42,015 bases of DNA from Bacteroidales bacterium (GTDB taxonomy: Bacteria; Bacteroidota; Bacteroidia; Bacteroidales; P3): the NCBI GenBank assembly GCA_031260565.1, contig JAISLH010000065.1, positions 1 through 42,015 of the forward strand, given 5' to 3'. Below the pieces are notes generated by a model that had not been told where the DNA came from, searched no databases, and was given only the letters and a program-made list of their open reading frames with translations. Every line of letters begins with the position of its first letter. Within the stretch, counting starts at the first letter, position 1. This document shows, one piece after another, positions 34,087-41,679 of the stretch. A program made the position numbers and the translations under genes.

Positions 34087-34202
34087 AAACACTACCTCAT
34101 TTTCACCAAACGCTACCTTATTTTCCTAAAGCGGCGTTTCGTGACGCTAAAGTGGCGTTTCAGCGTCACGAAACGCCGCTTTAGGAAATTATTGTGGCGT
34201 TG
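34087..34202. repeat. Helically phased repeat array F with 27-bp perfect inverted repeat
   Basis: AAACACT 34087, AAACGCT 34108, GGCGTTT 34133 and 34154, AAACGCC 34171. The steps within each orientation are 21 bases. TTTCCTAAAGCGGCGTTTCG plus TGACGCT (34122-34148) is perfectly inverted at 34162-34188 with a 13-base loop. It fills the gap between the convergent genes lipA and the transglutaminase-like protein but lacks a T-run. Confidence 0.9.
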
Positions 34203-34217
34203 TATTTTATCTTTTTG

Positions 34218-36815
34218 TTATTGCAAGCCGCTGATTATTTTCAAAACGCTGTCGGGTGAAGCAATGCGGTAACCCTCACTTACAAAGACCACATCACCTT
34301 GCGGAGTGACGAAAACCAATAGCGGGAAGTTGTTGCCAAAATCATATTTTATGGCTTTGGTTATGGCGTTTAGTGATGTTTGTTGTTCATCTTGGGTAAA
34401 TATAGTCTGCTTTGGAAGGCTGTTAGTCATCGTTTCGGTGGTTTGCTGTGGCGTTTTGTCATCACAAACTGCGGCAACAATACCAACATTTAAGCCTTCA
34501 AACTCCTGTTTCAAGAGAGCAAAATCGGCAATCAAATGTTTAGTTGGCTCATTGGCTGGATTGACAAAGGCAAGCAGCAAACCTTTGTCGCCACAAAGTG
34601 ATTTGAGCGTTTGAAACTGCGAATTGATGTTCATTTTTGTCTGCTCCATATCAATATTGGCAAGAACTTTCGGCTCATACTGCACTTTCGGCAAAGTAAC
34701 ACAAACACTTGTATCGCTACCTCTTAGATTAAAATATTCCTCTCTTACAAACACGCTGCCATCATCTGCTCTGCGTCCCGTCAATAGGCGATAGTAGCCA
34801 TTAGAAAGAGATAATGTGTCAGGGAAATGGTCAAAATGCGGCTCATATTCATAATCTAACGTCTGGAAACGTCCATTTATGAGCTTGGATAGAGTGAAAT
34901 GCGAATAGTATTCAGGTTTTGTGTCATTGTTTGGTGAAGAGGTTACGATTAGTTTGGTCATTTGCTCTTGTGGATTAGCCTTTGAGTCTGATTTTTCGTA
35001 GATTGCATACGTCCAATCTTTATTTGGCAACATATATTGTGCCTTTCCGGTCGCCCATTCGTAGCGAGCAGCAATGCCAAACGAACGACAAATTGCAACA
35101 AACAGAATATCGCGTGAAACATTGTCGCATTCCATTATCTTCAAAACGCCCATTGGTGAAATCTGTTGCCCATAATAGTTATCGGAATTGTTTAGTTTGA
35201 TGTATTGGGTTATCCAATCGGCAATTTTTTGTGGCTCTCTAACAAACTTCTCTCCCTGATTAAGAAAATACGATTGCAGATAAGAACGCCACGAAGTAAG
35301 TTTTTCAAGTTGTATTCGTGGGTTTAAGATGTACTGGTCTATGATTTCTTGTGGGTAACCTTTCTTTGGCTGCCTACAATTCTTAAATGCAGTTACATGG
35401 TCTTGCAAAACGTCATAAGGAACGTCCCGAAGGTCTTTCTCATATATGCTTTCAAGGATAGCTTTCGCTGTTTCAGTTATATCTACCCCTGTTTTAACAC
35501 AAAACTTGCTTGCATGATTAGTGCCAAAAAAGCGATTGATAGTCTCGTAATTACCCCATGACTTATCTATAACGCTATCTTGATAATCCATAACGTAGTT
35601 TGGCTGTTTTCTTAAATACATTCTATATTGCGGAAACGTATGAATATAAGCCTCTCTCAAAGAATCCTCATAAGCAACCCTCAAAGCATTAGCCGCAACG
35701 ACTGAATCGTTCTTCGCTTTGACTATTTTCTCAACAGGAGGCGTCAAAATAAATTCCCGAAAGAAAGAAGCAGTGTCGGCATTGTCAAGAATTATGACGC
35801 TAAGCGTGTCTTCTGCATTGATTTTTTGAACTTTGTAGCGGCTGTTATCAGTAACACAAATCATCAAATCACCCAATCCTGTCGTCAAAACAGCCTCTCC
35901 CTGTGCCGAAGTCTTAATTCGTGACAGCGGATAGTACTCTGCGTAATTGTAAAGACCGAAATCTACTTCCGCATTCTCAATCGGCTTGCCTGAAACGTCC
36001 TTTACGATGACCTTTAACGTCTTAACAGAAGTATAATTGGATAAAAGATTGATTTTAGAGTAGAGTTTATGCTCATAGTTTTTCTGTTCAGCTCCCTCAT
36101 ACTTTCCAAAAACAGTAGTATGCACCATCATAGCCCGCTTAACCGGTGAATCAAACCAGCCACTGTTCAATTCGGCATCAGGTTCGCAAGCTCCAAAGTA
36201 ATACCACTTGCCGTCAGCCCACGCTTCCACCCAAGCGTGATTGTCATCCGTGTGAGCCCAGCGAGGAGTGTAACACTGGCGAGCAGGAATCCCCACAGCA
36301 CGTAAAGCAGCCACTGTAAAAGTACTCTCTTCTCCACATCTGCCCCAAGAAGTCTTCATTGTAGCCAGCGGAGATGACGTTCTGCCATCACTTGCTCGGT
36401 AATTTACTTTCTCATGACACCAATGATTTACCTCTTTTATGGCGTCATACATCGTCAGGTCTTTGATTCGTTCCCGTAATTCTTTAAAAAACACTACCCG
36501 AGCAGTGTCCAAGTTCTCATTATTGACTCTTACAGGCAGAACGAAATGCTTAAAAATTTCATCAGGTATTGACTTCCCCCAGCTGAAATATTGTTTGGCT
36601 TGGATAGTTGCCTCAACCTGTTGAATAAAAAACTCTTCCGTATAATCAGCCCAGTCGCTCAGCGGCATATATTGATAAAGGAAGGTCATATATTGGCTTT
36701 GCGTTGCCGTCAGTGTGGCATTAAACTTAATATTCTCACGATTTACCTGAGCCTGAGCCACAAACGTTACGCCCAAACCAAGCATCATCACCATAACAAG
36801 TCGTTTTATATTCAT
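34218..36815 (-). CDS. Secreted transglutaminase-like protein
   Basis: 865 aa from the ATG at 36815; the upstream extension lacks a signal peptide, while this start gives one (MNIKRLVMVMMLGLGVTFVA, then QAQ). A transglutaminase-core domain lies near residues 140-215, with SWGRCGEES (nucleophile Cys about 160), DDNHAWVEAW (His about 193) and a downstream YYFGACEPD that may supply the Asp. It is followed by an immunoglobulin-like segment (VIVKDVSGKPIENAEVDFG). Near residue 590 a second, weaker transglutaminase-like stretch occurs (AICRSFGIAARYEW), and the end (LLLAFVNPANEPTKHLI) is thioredoxin-like without a CxxC. Such periplasmic proteins act as peptidases or crosslinkers. Substrate unknown. 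Confidence 0.8.
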   Translation of the reverse strand: MNIKRLVMVMMLGLGVTFVAQAQVNRENIKFNATLTATQSQYMTFLYQYMPLSDWADYTEEFFIQQVEATIQAKQYFSWGKSIPDEIFKHFVLPVRVNNENLDTARVVFFKELRERIKDLTMYDAIKEVNHWCHEKVNYRASDGRTSSPLATMKTSWGRCGEESTFTVAALRAVGIPARQCYTPRWAHTDDNHAWVEAWADGKWYYFGACEPDAELNSGWFDSPVKRAMMVHTTVFGKYEGAEQKNYEHKLYSKINLLSNYTSVKTLKVIVKDVSGKPIENAEVDFGLYNYAEYYPLSRIKTSAQGEAVLTTGLGDLMICVTDNSRYKVQKINAEDTLSVIILDNADTASFFREFILTPPVEKIVKAKNDSVVAANALRVAYEDSLREAYIHTFPQYRMYLRKQPNYVMDYQDSVIDKSWGNYETINRFFGTNHASKFCVKTGVDITETAKAILESIYEKDLRDVPYDVLQDHVTAFKNCRQPKKGYPQEIIDQYILNPRIQLEKLTSWRSYLQSYFLNQGEKFVREPQKIADWITQYIKLNNSDNYYGQQISPMGVLKIMECDNVSRDILFVAICRSFGIAARYEWATGKAQYMLPNKDWTYAIYEKSDSKANPQEQMTKLIVTSSPNNDTKPEYYSHFTLSKLINGRFQTLDYEYEPHFDHFPDTLSLSNGYYRLLTGRRADDGSVFVREEYFNLRGSDTSVCVTLPKVQYEPKVLANIDMEQTKMNINSQFQTLKSLCGDKGLLLAFVNPANEPTKHLIADFALLKQEFEGLNVGIVAAVCDDKTPQQTTETMTNSLPKQTIFTQDEQQTSLNAITKAIKYDFGNNFPLLVFVTPQGDVVFVSEGYRIASPDSVLKIISGLQ

Positions 36816-36848
36816 AATCTTTTGTTTTATAAGGTTAAAATCAGGTTG

Positions 36849-36856
36849 CAAAGATA
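36849..36856 (-). promoter_or_regulatory. -7 box TATCTTTG of the transglutaminase-like gene
   Basis: Minus strand, followed by GCAAC, 33 bases before the chosen ATG. It lies inside the longer alternative reading frame, which supports the downstream start. Confidence 0.6.
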
Positions 36857-36941
36857 TGAAATTTTATTTTATTGCTATAAATCAAGGCTTCAGAGTGCTG
36901 TTTTTTTTATTGCTCAAAATGTATCAAAAAAAGGCTTTTCC

Positions 36942-37018
36942 AAATGAAGGAGATAGAAAAATAAATGAAGGAGATAGAAAAATGAATGAAGGAGTTGCTA
37001 TTTCTATCTCCTTCATTT
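36942..37018. repeat. Second 21-bp-period repeat family (AAATGAAGGAGATAGAAA)
   Basis: AAATGAAGGAGATAGAAA at 36942-36959 and 36963-36980, a diverged third copy from 36984, and a perfect inverted copy at 37001-37018. Direct copies are 21 bases apart. The core GGAGATAGAA recurs in the hairpin at 41607-41657. It lies between divergent genes, just upstream of the thiL -7 box. Confidence 0.85.
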
Positions 37019-37038
37019 AGAAATTTGAATAAATTTTG

Positions 37039-37046
37039 TACTTTTG
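37039..37046 (+). promoter_or_regulatory. -7 box of the thiL operon (TACTTTTG)
   Basis: Followed by GCAGACC, 41 bases before the ATG. Confidence 0.65.
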
Positions 37047-37087
37047 CAGACCATTAAAGGCGGCTTGCGGATAATTAAATTATTGAA

Positions 37088-38128
37088 ATGAATAAAAGAA
37101 CGGAACTTTCAGAACTTGGAGAATTTGGAGTTATTGAGCGACTTACCAAATCACAACAACAAACCACCAACATATCTACGCTTATGGGCGTGGGCGATGA
37201 TTGTGCGGCTATAATGTATGACGGAAAGGTTACGCTGGTTTCTTCAGACTGCTTGGTGGAAGGCGTACATTTTGATATGGCTTACACACCACTTAAACAT
37301 CTTGGCTACAAGGCGGCAACGGTTAATTTCTCTGACATTTACGCTTGCAACGGTCAGCCCACTCAACTCTTGATTTCTTTAGCCGTTAGCAACAGATATT
37401 GCGTTGAAGCGTTGGATGAATTGTACGAAGGGCTTCATTTGGCTTGCCAACGCTATGGAGTAGATTTGGTTGGCGGTGATATGGCGTCATCAAACAGCGG
37501 AATGTTTTTGTCTTTGACTGCTTTGGGGCAATGTGATAAGGAATCAATGGTACGAAGGAGTGGAGCAAAGGTGCATGATTTGATTTGCGTAAGTGGAAAC
37601 CTCGGAGCGGCGTATGCAGGCTTGCTTGTGTTGCAACGGGAGAAGGCAGTATTTCTTGCAAACCCTAATTCACAACCGGATTTGAGCGATTATCAATATG
37701 TTATTGAACGACATCTGAAGCCAGAAGCTCAAAAGGATATAGTGAAATGGCTATCCGATAATGCCGTTCTTCCAACTGCGATGATAGATATTTCAGATGG
37801 CTTGGCAAGTGAAACACTTCATATCTGTAAGCAGTCAAATGTTGGTTGCGAGCTTTATTTGGATAAGCTGCCTGTGGATTATGAAGCAAGCAGAACGCTG
37901 GAAGAGTTTCATATCTTGCCCGATACCGGTGCTTTAAACGGCGGAGAGGATTACGAATTGCTCTTTACAATCAACCAAAACGACTATTCAAAGATACAAA
38001 CCAACAAAGACATCAGCGTCATTGGACATATTACTGACTCATCTTGCGGCTGCAATCTGGTAACTCCTCAAAACACAACAATAGAACTAAAAGCGAGAGG
38101 GTTTAATCATTATAACAGGGAGGTGTAA
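37088..38128 (+). CDS. thiL: Thiamine-monophosphate kinase
   Basis: 346 aa. ThiL phosphorylates thiamine monophosphate to the active diphosphate. Signatures: GVGDDCAAIMYDGK, SSDCLVEGVHFD, GYKAATVNFSDIYACNG with the metal-binding acidic residues, LVGGDMASS, and the C-terminal LNGGEDYELLF. The stop codon directly abuts the ATG of the HAD gene, so the two are probably translationally coupled. Confidence 0.95.
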   Translation: MNKRTELSELGEFGVIERLTKSQQQTTNISTLMGVGDDCAAIMYDGKVTLVSSDCLVEGVHFDMAYTPLKHLGYKAATVNFSDIYACNGQPTQLLISLAVSNRYCVEALDELYEGLHLACQRYGVDLVGGDMASSNSGMFLSLTALGQCDKESMVRRSGAKVHDLICVSGNLGAAYAGLLVLQREKAVFLANPNSQPDLSDYQYVIERHLKPEAQKDIVKWLSDNAVLPTAMIDISDGLASETLHICKQSNVGCELYLDKLPVDYEASRTLEEFHILPDTGALNGGEDYELLFTINQNDYSKIQTNKDISVIGHITDSSCGCNLVTPQNTTIELKARGFNHYNREV

Positions 38129-38749
38129 ATGGGATTTAGTAATTTGATTTTAGACTTGGGCGGCGTGATTCTTAATGTTGATTACACCAAAATAGTGGAT
38201 AAGTTTCGCTCTTACGGCATAAAAGATTTCCAAAACGTCTATACGCAGGCAGCACAATCCTCAATCATTGACCGCTTTGAAGAAGGTACGGTTACCATTT
38301 CAGACTTCCGCAACGGGATACGGGACTTGGTGAAGACAAACCTTACAGATGAGCAGATAGATGAGGCTTGGATGGCGATGATTCTTGATTTGCCGAAAGA
38401 GAATGTGGAGTTGCTTGGGCTGTTGAAGTTGAAATACAATCTTTATCTGTTCAGTAACACCAACGAATTGCACATTGAGTTCCTTAAACGAGACTTTGAA
38501 CGGCAGTGTGGCTTTGATGTATTTACCTGTTGCTTCAATAAGGCATATTTTTCCAATGAGATACATCTGCGAAAGCCTGATCCGAAGAGTTTTTTGTACA
38601 TTTTGGATGACGCAAATCTAAGCCCTGCTGACACCTTATTTATAGATGATTCTCCTCAACACTTGGAAGGAGCGAAGCAAGTGGGCTTACAAACTTACTG
38701 GCTCACCAATGGAGAGAAATTAACCGACTTATTGAACAACGTAATATGA
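38129..38749 (+). CDS. HAD-superfamily hydrolase (YihX-like)
   Basis: 206 aa. Motif I LILDLGGVIL, motif II FSNTNELH, the motif III Lys in HLRKPDPKSF, and motif IV LFIDDSPQHLEGAKQVG identify a HAD phosphatase with an alpha-helical cap. The second motif I position is Gly, not Asp, as in the YihX group of sugar-phosphate phosphatases. Zero spacing from thiL and 7 bases before divIC. The substrate is not known; a link to thiamine phosphates is only suggested by position. Confidence 0.85.
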   Translation: MGFSNLILDLGGVILNVDYTKIVDKFRSYGIKDFQNVYTQAAQSSIIDRFEEGTVTISDFRNGIRDLVKTNLTDEQIDEAWMAMILDLPKENVELLGLLKLKYNLYLFSNTNELHIEFLKRDFERQCGFDVFTCCFNKAYFSNEIHLRKPDPKSFLYILDDANLSPADTLFIDDSPQHLEGAKQVGLQTYWLTNGEKLTDLLNNVI

Positions 38750-38756
38750 TAATCCG

Positions 38757-39056
38757 ATGAAATTTAATAAAGAAAAAACCTTACGAATCTTGAAAAACCG
38801 CTGGTTTTTAGCCGCAATAGCTTTTGTAGTTATCATTTTGTTTGGCACGCATAGCCTGATTGACTTATCACAACATCGTAAGGAATTGGCTGAATTGCAG
38901 AAAAAACGGCAGCAACTTGAAGAAAAAATACGCCAAGACAGCATTAACACTATCAGAATGCAGACAGACACCGCCTTCATTGAGAAGTTCGCACGCGAGA
39001 AGTATATGTTCAAACGCAGCAATGAAGACCTCTATATCATTAAAGAAGAAAAATAA
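38757..39056 (+). CDS. divIC: FtsB/DivIC-family septum formation protein
   Basis: 99 aa. A short cytoplasmic tail, one membrane segment (FLAAIAFVVIILFGT), then a coiled coil (HRKELAELQKKRQQLEEKI), and the conserved end FIEKFAREKYMFKRSNEDLYII. This fits the FtsB/DivIC divisome protein that bridges FtsL and FtsQ. Third gene of the thiL-HAD-divIC unit. Confidence 0.9.
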   Translation: MKFNKEKTLRILKNRWFLAAIAFVVIILFGTHSLIDLSQHRKELAELQKKRQQLEEKIRQDSINTIRMQTDTAFIEKFAREKYMFKRSNEDLYIIKEEK

Positions 39057-39110
39057 ACAACAATATAACATTTTGGACTCTTGTTGTAACTTATCGTTGC
39101 AATGAAATAA

Positions 39111-39214
39111 AGCAAGAGCAAAATAAAACGCCGCTTTAATTTCCTAAAACGCCACTTCAGCGTCACGAAACGCCGCTTTAGAAAATTAAAGCGGCGTTTT
39201 ATTTTGCCCTTGCT
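39111..39214. repeat. Helically phased repeat array G with 32-bp inverted repeat
   Basis: AAACGCC starts at 39126, 39147 and 39168, exactly 21 apart, then GGCGTTT at 39193. The outer arms 39111-39142 and 39183-39214 are inverted copies matching 31 of 32 bases. It contains the shared GCGTCACG octamer. It could form a long hairpin after divIC but has no T-run. Confidence 0.9.
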
Positions 39215-39351
39215 AAGTTGCGGTAAATCAGAATGAAATTTTACTTATCAAAATAACGCTAAAGTGTATATAATTCAGCCAAATATCAAATTAAGGCAGC
39301 ATATTTACTCAATAAACCAGCGTACATACAGGCTGTTTCACTATTTTTTCG

Positions 39352-39359
39352 TACTTTTG
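39352..39359 (+). promoter_or_regulatory. -7 box of gcvT (TACTTTTG)
   Basis: Followed by GCAGCC, 34 bases before the ATG. Confidence 0.65.
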
Positions 39360-39393
39360 CAGCCTCAAATCGTAATTTTAATACAAAAACATA

Positions 39394-40497
39394 ATGAAAG
39401 ATACACCTTTTACAAACAAACACATTGCACTTGGTGCAAAAATGGCGGAATTTGCTGGCTATAATATGCCTATTTCGTATGAGGGATTGGTCATTGAACA
39501 CAACAATGTAAGGAATGCAGTCGGCGTTTTTGACGTTTCACACATGGGAGAGTTCAGGGCAAAGGGACAGAAGGCTCATAATTTCGTTCAATATTGTACG
39601 TCCAACAATATTGATGCTCTTTATGACGGCAAGGTTCTTTATACTGTGCTTCCAAATGGCGATGGTGGCATTGTTGATGATATGTTGGTCTATCGCATAA
39701 GTGACCAAGAGTACTTTATGGTGCCTAATGCAGCTAATATTGACAAGGATTGGCGCTGGATGAGTAAGATTGCCGTTGATATGGGCTTGGAGCTTGGTAA
39801 GGATTTCACAAATGAGTCTGATAACTATGCACAACTTGCCGTTCAGGGACCACTTGCCTTAAAGGTTATGCAGAAACTGACCGCTACTTCGGTGGAAGAT
39901 ATGGAGTATTACACCTTCAAGTTTGTTACTTTGGCAGGCGTGGAGAATGTACTCTTATCAACGACAGGCTATACGGGAGCAGGCGGCTGTGAATTGTACT
40001 TCTCGCCAAAAGATGCCGACAAAATATGGGATGCAGTCTTTGAAGCAGGAAAAGAATTTGGTATAAAACCGGCAGGACTTGGTTGTCGTGATACCCTACG
40101 CTTGGAAATGGGTTTCTGTTTGTACGGACACGAGATAGACGATGAGACTTCACCAATAGAAGCTGGCTTAAACTGGCTTACCAAGTTTGAAGACGGCAAT
40201 GACTTTATAGACCGCAAACGCTTTGAAGAGCAAAAGGCGAATGGCGTAAAGAAGAAACTTGTCGGCTTTGAGATGATTGACAAGGGCATTCCGCGTCAAG
40301 GCTATGAGGTTTGTGATGAACAGGGTAATGTAATAGGTAAAGTATGTTCGGGAACTCAATCTCCGTCCTGCTCAAAGGCTATTGGAACGGCTCATGTTCA
40401 AACTTCATTCGGCAAAAAAGACACAATCATTTACATCAAGGTAAGAGATAGATTACTTAAAGCCCTTGTTGTGAAGATGCCTTTTTATAAAGGGTAA
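39394..40497 (+). CDS. gcvT: Aminomethyltransferase (glycine cleavage T protein)
   Basis: 367 aa. GcvT moves the methylene group from the lipoyl arm of H protein to tetrahydrofolate, releasing ammonia. Signatures: KMAEFAGYNMPISYEG at the start, GVFDVSHMGEF, LLSTTGYTGAGGCELYF, GLGCRDTLRLEMGFCLYGHEID with the folate-binding region, and the C-terminal KGIPRQGYEV and GTAHVQ. Monocistronic here; gcvH and gcvP are not in the window. Confidence 0.97.
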   Translation: MKDTPFTNKHIALGAKMAEFAGYNMPISYEGLVIEHNNVRNAVGVFDVSHMGEFRAKGQKAHNFVQYCTSNNIDALYDGKVLYTVLPNGDGGIVDDMLVYRISDQEYFMVPNAANIDKDWRWMSKIAVDMGLELGKDFTNESDNYAQLAVQGPLALKVMQKLTATSVEDMEYYTFKFVTLAGVENVLLSTTGYTGAGGCELYFSPKDADKIWDAVFEAGKEFGIKPAGLGCRDTLRLEMGFCLYGHEIDDETSPIEAGLNWLTKFEDGNDFIDRKRFEEQKANGVKKKLVGFEMIDKGIPRQGYEVCDEQGNVIGKVCSGTQSPSCSKAIGTAHVQTSFGKKDTIIYIKVRDRLLKALVVKMPFYKG

Positions 40498-40517
40498 TTA
40501 GTTTAATATCTTAACTT

Positions 40518-40557
40518 ATTCAATCGCCTTATTTGACCAATAATAGGGCGGTTGAAT
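40518..40557. other. Hairpin between gcvT and the EEP gene
   Basis: ATTCAATCGCCTT and AGGGCGGTTGAAT pair with two G-U wobbles around a 14-base loop. No T-run follows, and its right arm ends about 13 bases before the likely ATG of the next gene. It may be an inefficient terminator or may affect that gene's translation. Confidence 0.4.
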
Positions 40558-40570
40558 GTATTATCATAAT

Positions 40571-41590
40571 ATGAAACCGAAAAAGAAAACAAAGGTCGGC
40601 AGGATAAGGCAACTTGCTACTCTGTTGTGTGTCCTCCCTCATATTGTCTTAGCTCAAAAGGAAGTTATTCTTTTCCACAACTGCGAAAACTTTTTCTACC
40701 CTACCAACGATAGCATAAAGGATGATGATGAATTTACAATAAACGGCAGGAAGCATTGGACGTGGGCTCGTTTTGAAAAGAAGCGTGATATGCTTGCCAA
40801 AACGTATATTGCCGCTGGACAAGGGGAATATCCTGCTATTATTGGGCTTTGCGAAGTTGAAGGCAATAAAGTTTTAGACGCTTTATGCTTTGATTCTCCG
40901 CTAAGAAAAGGTGGATACAAGTATATACACTACCCATCTCAGGATGTAAGAGGAATAGATGTTGCTTTGTTGTATAATGAAAGCAAGTTCAAAATTCTGC
41001 ACAGCAAACAGATAACTCCGCAAATCCAATCTACCGATGAGCCTACCCGTGATGTGCTTTATGTGAAGGGAACGCTCAATAAAACTTTTAACATCAACAT
41101 CTACGTCATTCATGCCCCCTCTCGGCGAGAGCAAAACATCAAGCAGCAGCTCCGAGAGAACATTTTTACAATGATAAAGAACGATATAGACAGCCTAAGG
41201 CAAGAAGGAGAGGAAAATTTCTTGGTTATGGGTGATTTGAATGACAATCCATGGGACGAGAGTGTTGTAAAAGGTTTGCAGACGGAGATAACAGACACAG
41301 AAAACGAACAATACCTCACCAATCTTATGCAAGGCAATCAAGGAAAGACTGGAAGCTACTATTATGGTGGGGACTTATTGTCTTTTGATCAGTTTTTGGT
41401 ATCACCCAACTTCAAATCAAAAATCTTTTATCCTAATCAAGCCGACACAACTCATATCTTCAAGCCCCAATTCCTTAGAAACAATGACCCAAGAGTGCGT
41501 TTGGAAATACCACATTCCACATACCGCCGTTTCAGATACGCAGGCGGCGTAAGCGATCACTTCCCTATCATTCTACATCTTGAAATATAG
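40571..41590 (+). CDS. Secreted endonuclease/exonuclease/phosphatase-family protein
   Basis: 339 aa from the ATG at 40571; an ATG at 40556 adds five residues and would overlap the upstream hairpin. An N-terminal signal segment (VGRIRQLATLLCVLPHIVLA, then Q) precedes an EEP fold. FHNCENFFYP is the first strand and Asn motif. IGLCEVEGNKVL carries the metal-binding Glu. VIHAPSR, then LVMGDLNDNPWD and the final GVSDHFPIILHLE carry the catalytic Asp, Asn and His. Such exported enzymes degrade extracellular nucleic acids or phosphoesters; which one is not clear. Confidence 0.85.
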   Translation: MKPKKKTKVGRIRQLATLLCVLPHIVLAQKEVILFHNCENFFYPTNDSIKDDDEFTINGRKHWTWARFEKKRDMLAKTYIAAGQGEYPAIIGLCEVEGNKVLDALCFDSPLRKGGYKYIHYPSQDVRGIDVALLYNESKFKILHSKQITPQIQSTDEPTRDVLYVKGTLNKTFNINIYVIHAPSRREQNIKQQLRENIFTMIKNDIDSLRQEGEENFLVMGDLNDNPWDESVVKGLQTEITDTENEQYLTNLMQGNQGKTGSYYYGGDLLSFDQFLVSPNFKSKIFYPNQADTTHIFKPQFLRNNDPRVRLEIPHSTYRRFRYAGGVSDHFPIILHLEI

Positions 41591-41606
41591 TTCTTAAAAG
41601 CAATAC

Positions 41607-41658
41607 AAAAATAAATGGAGGAGATAGAACAATTTTCTATCTCCTCCATTTATTTTTT
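41607..41658. terminator. Bidirectional terminator with the GGAGATAGAA core
   Basis: A 23-bp perfect stem (41607-41629 with 41635-41657) and 5-base loop, A-rich on one side and T-rich on the other, between convergent genes. The core GGAGATAGAA is shared with the repeat at 36942-37018. Confidence 0.85.
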
Positions 41659-41679
41659 CAAAACCAAGACTTGGTCTTC

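Larger units (their letters stand above)
39057..39393. other. 337-bp intergenic region with array G
   Basis: It holds repeat array G and the gcvT -7 box. Otherwise AT-rich, with no gene seen. Confidence 0.7.

Noticed and set aside
34084..34272. 62-codon frame across array F
   Set aside because: Repeat translation that then runs antisense into the transglutaminase-like gene.
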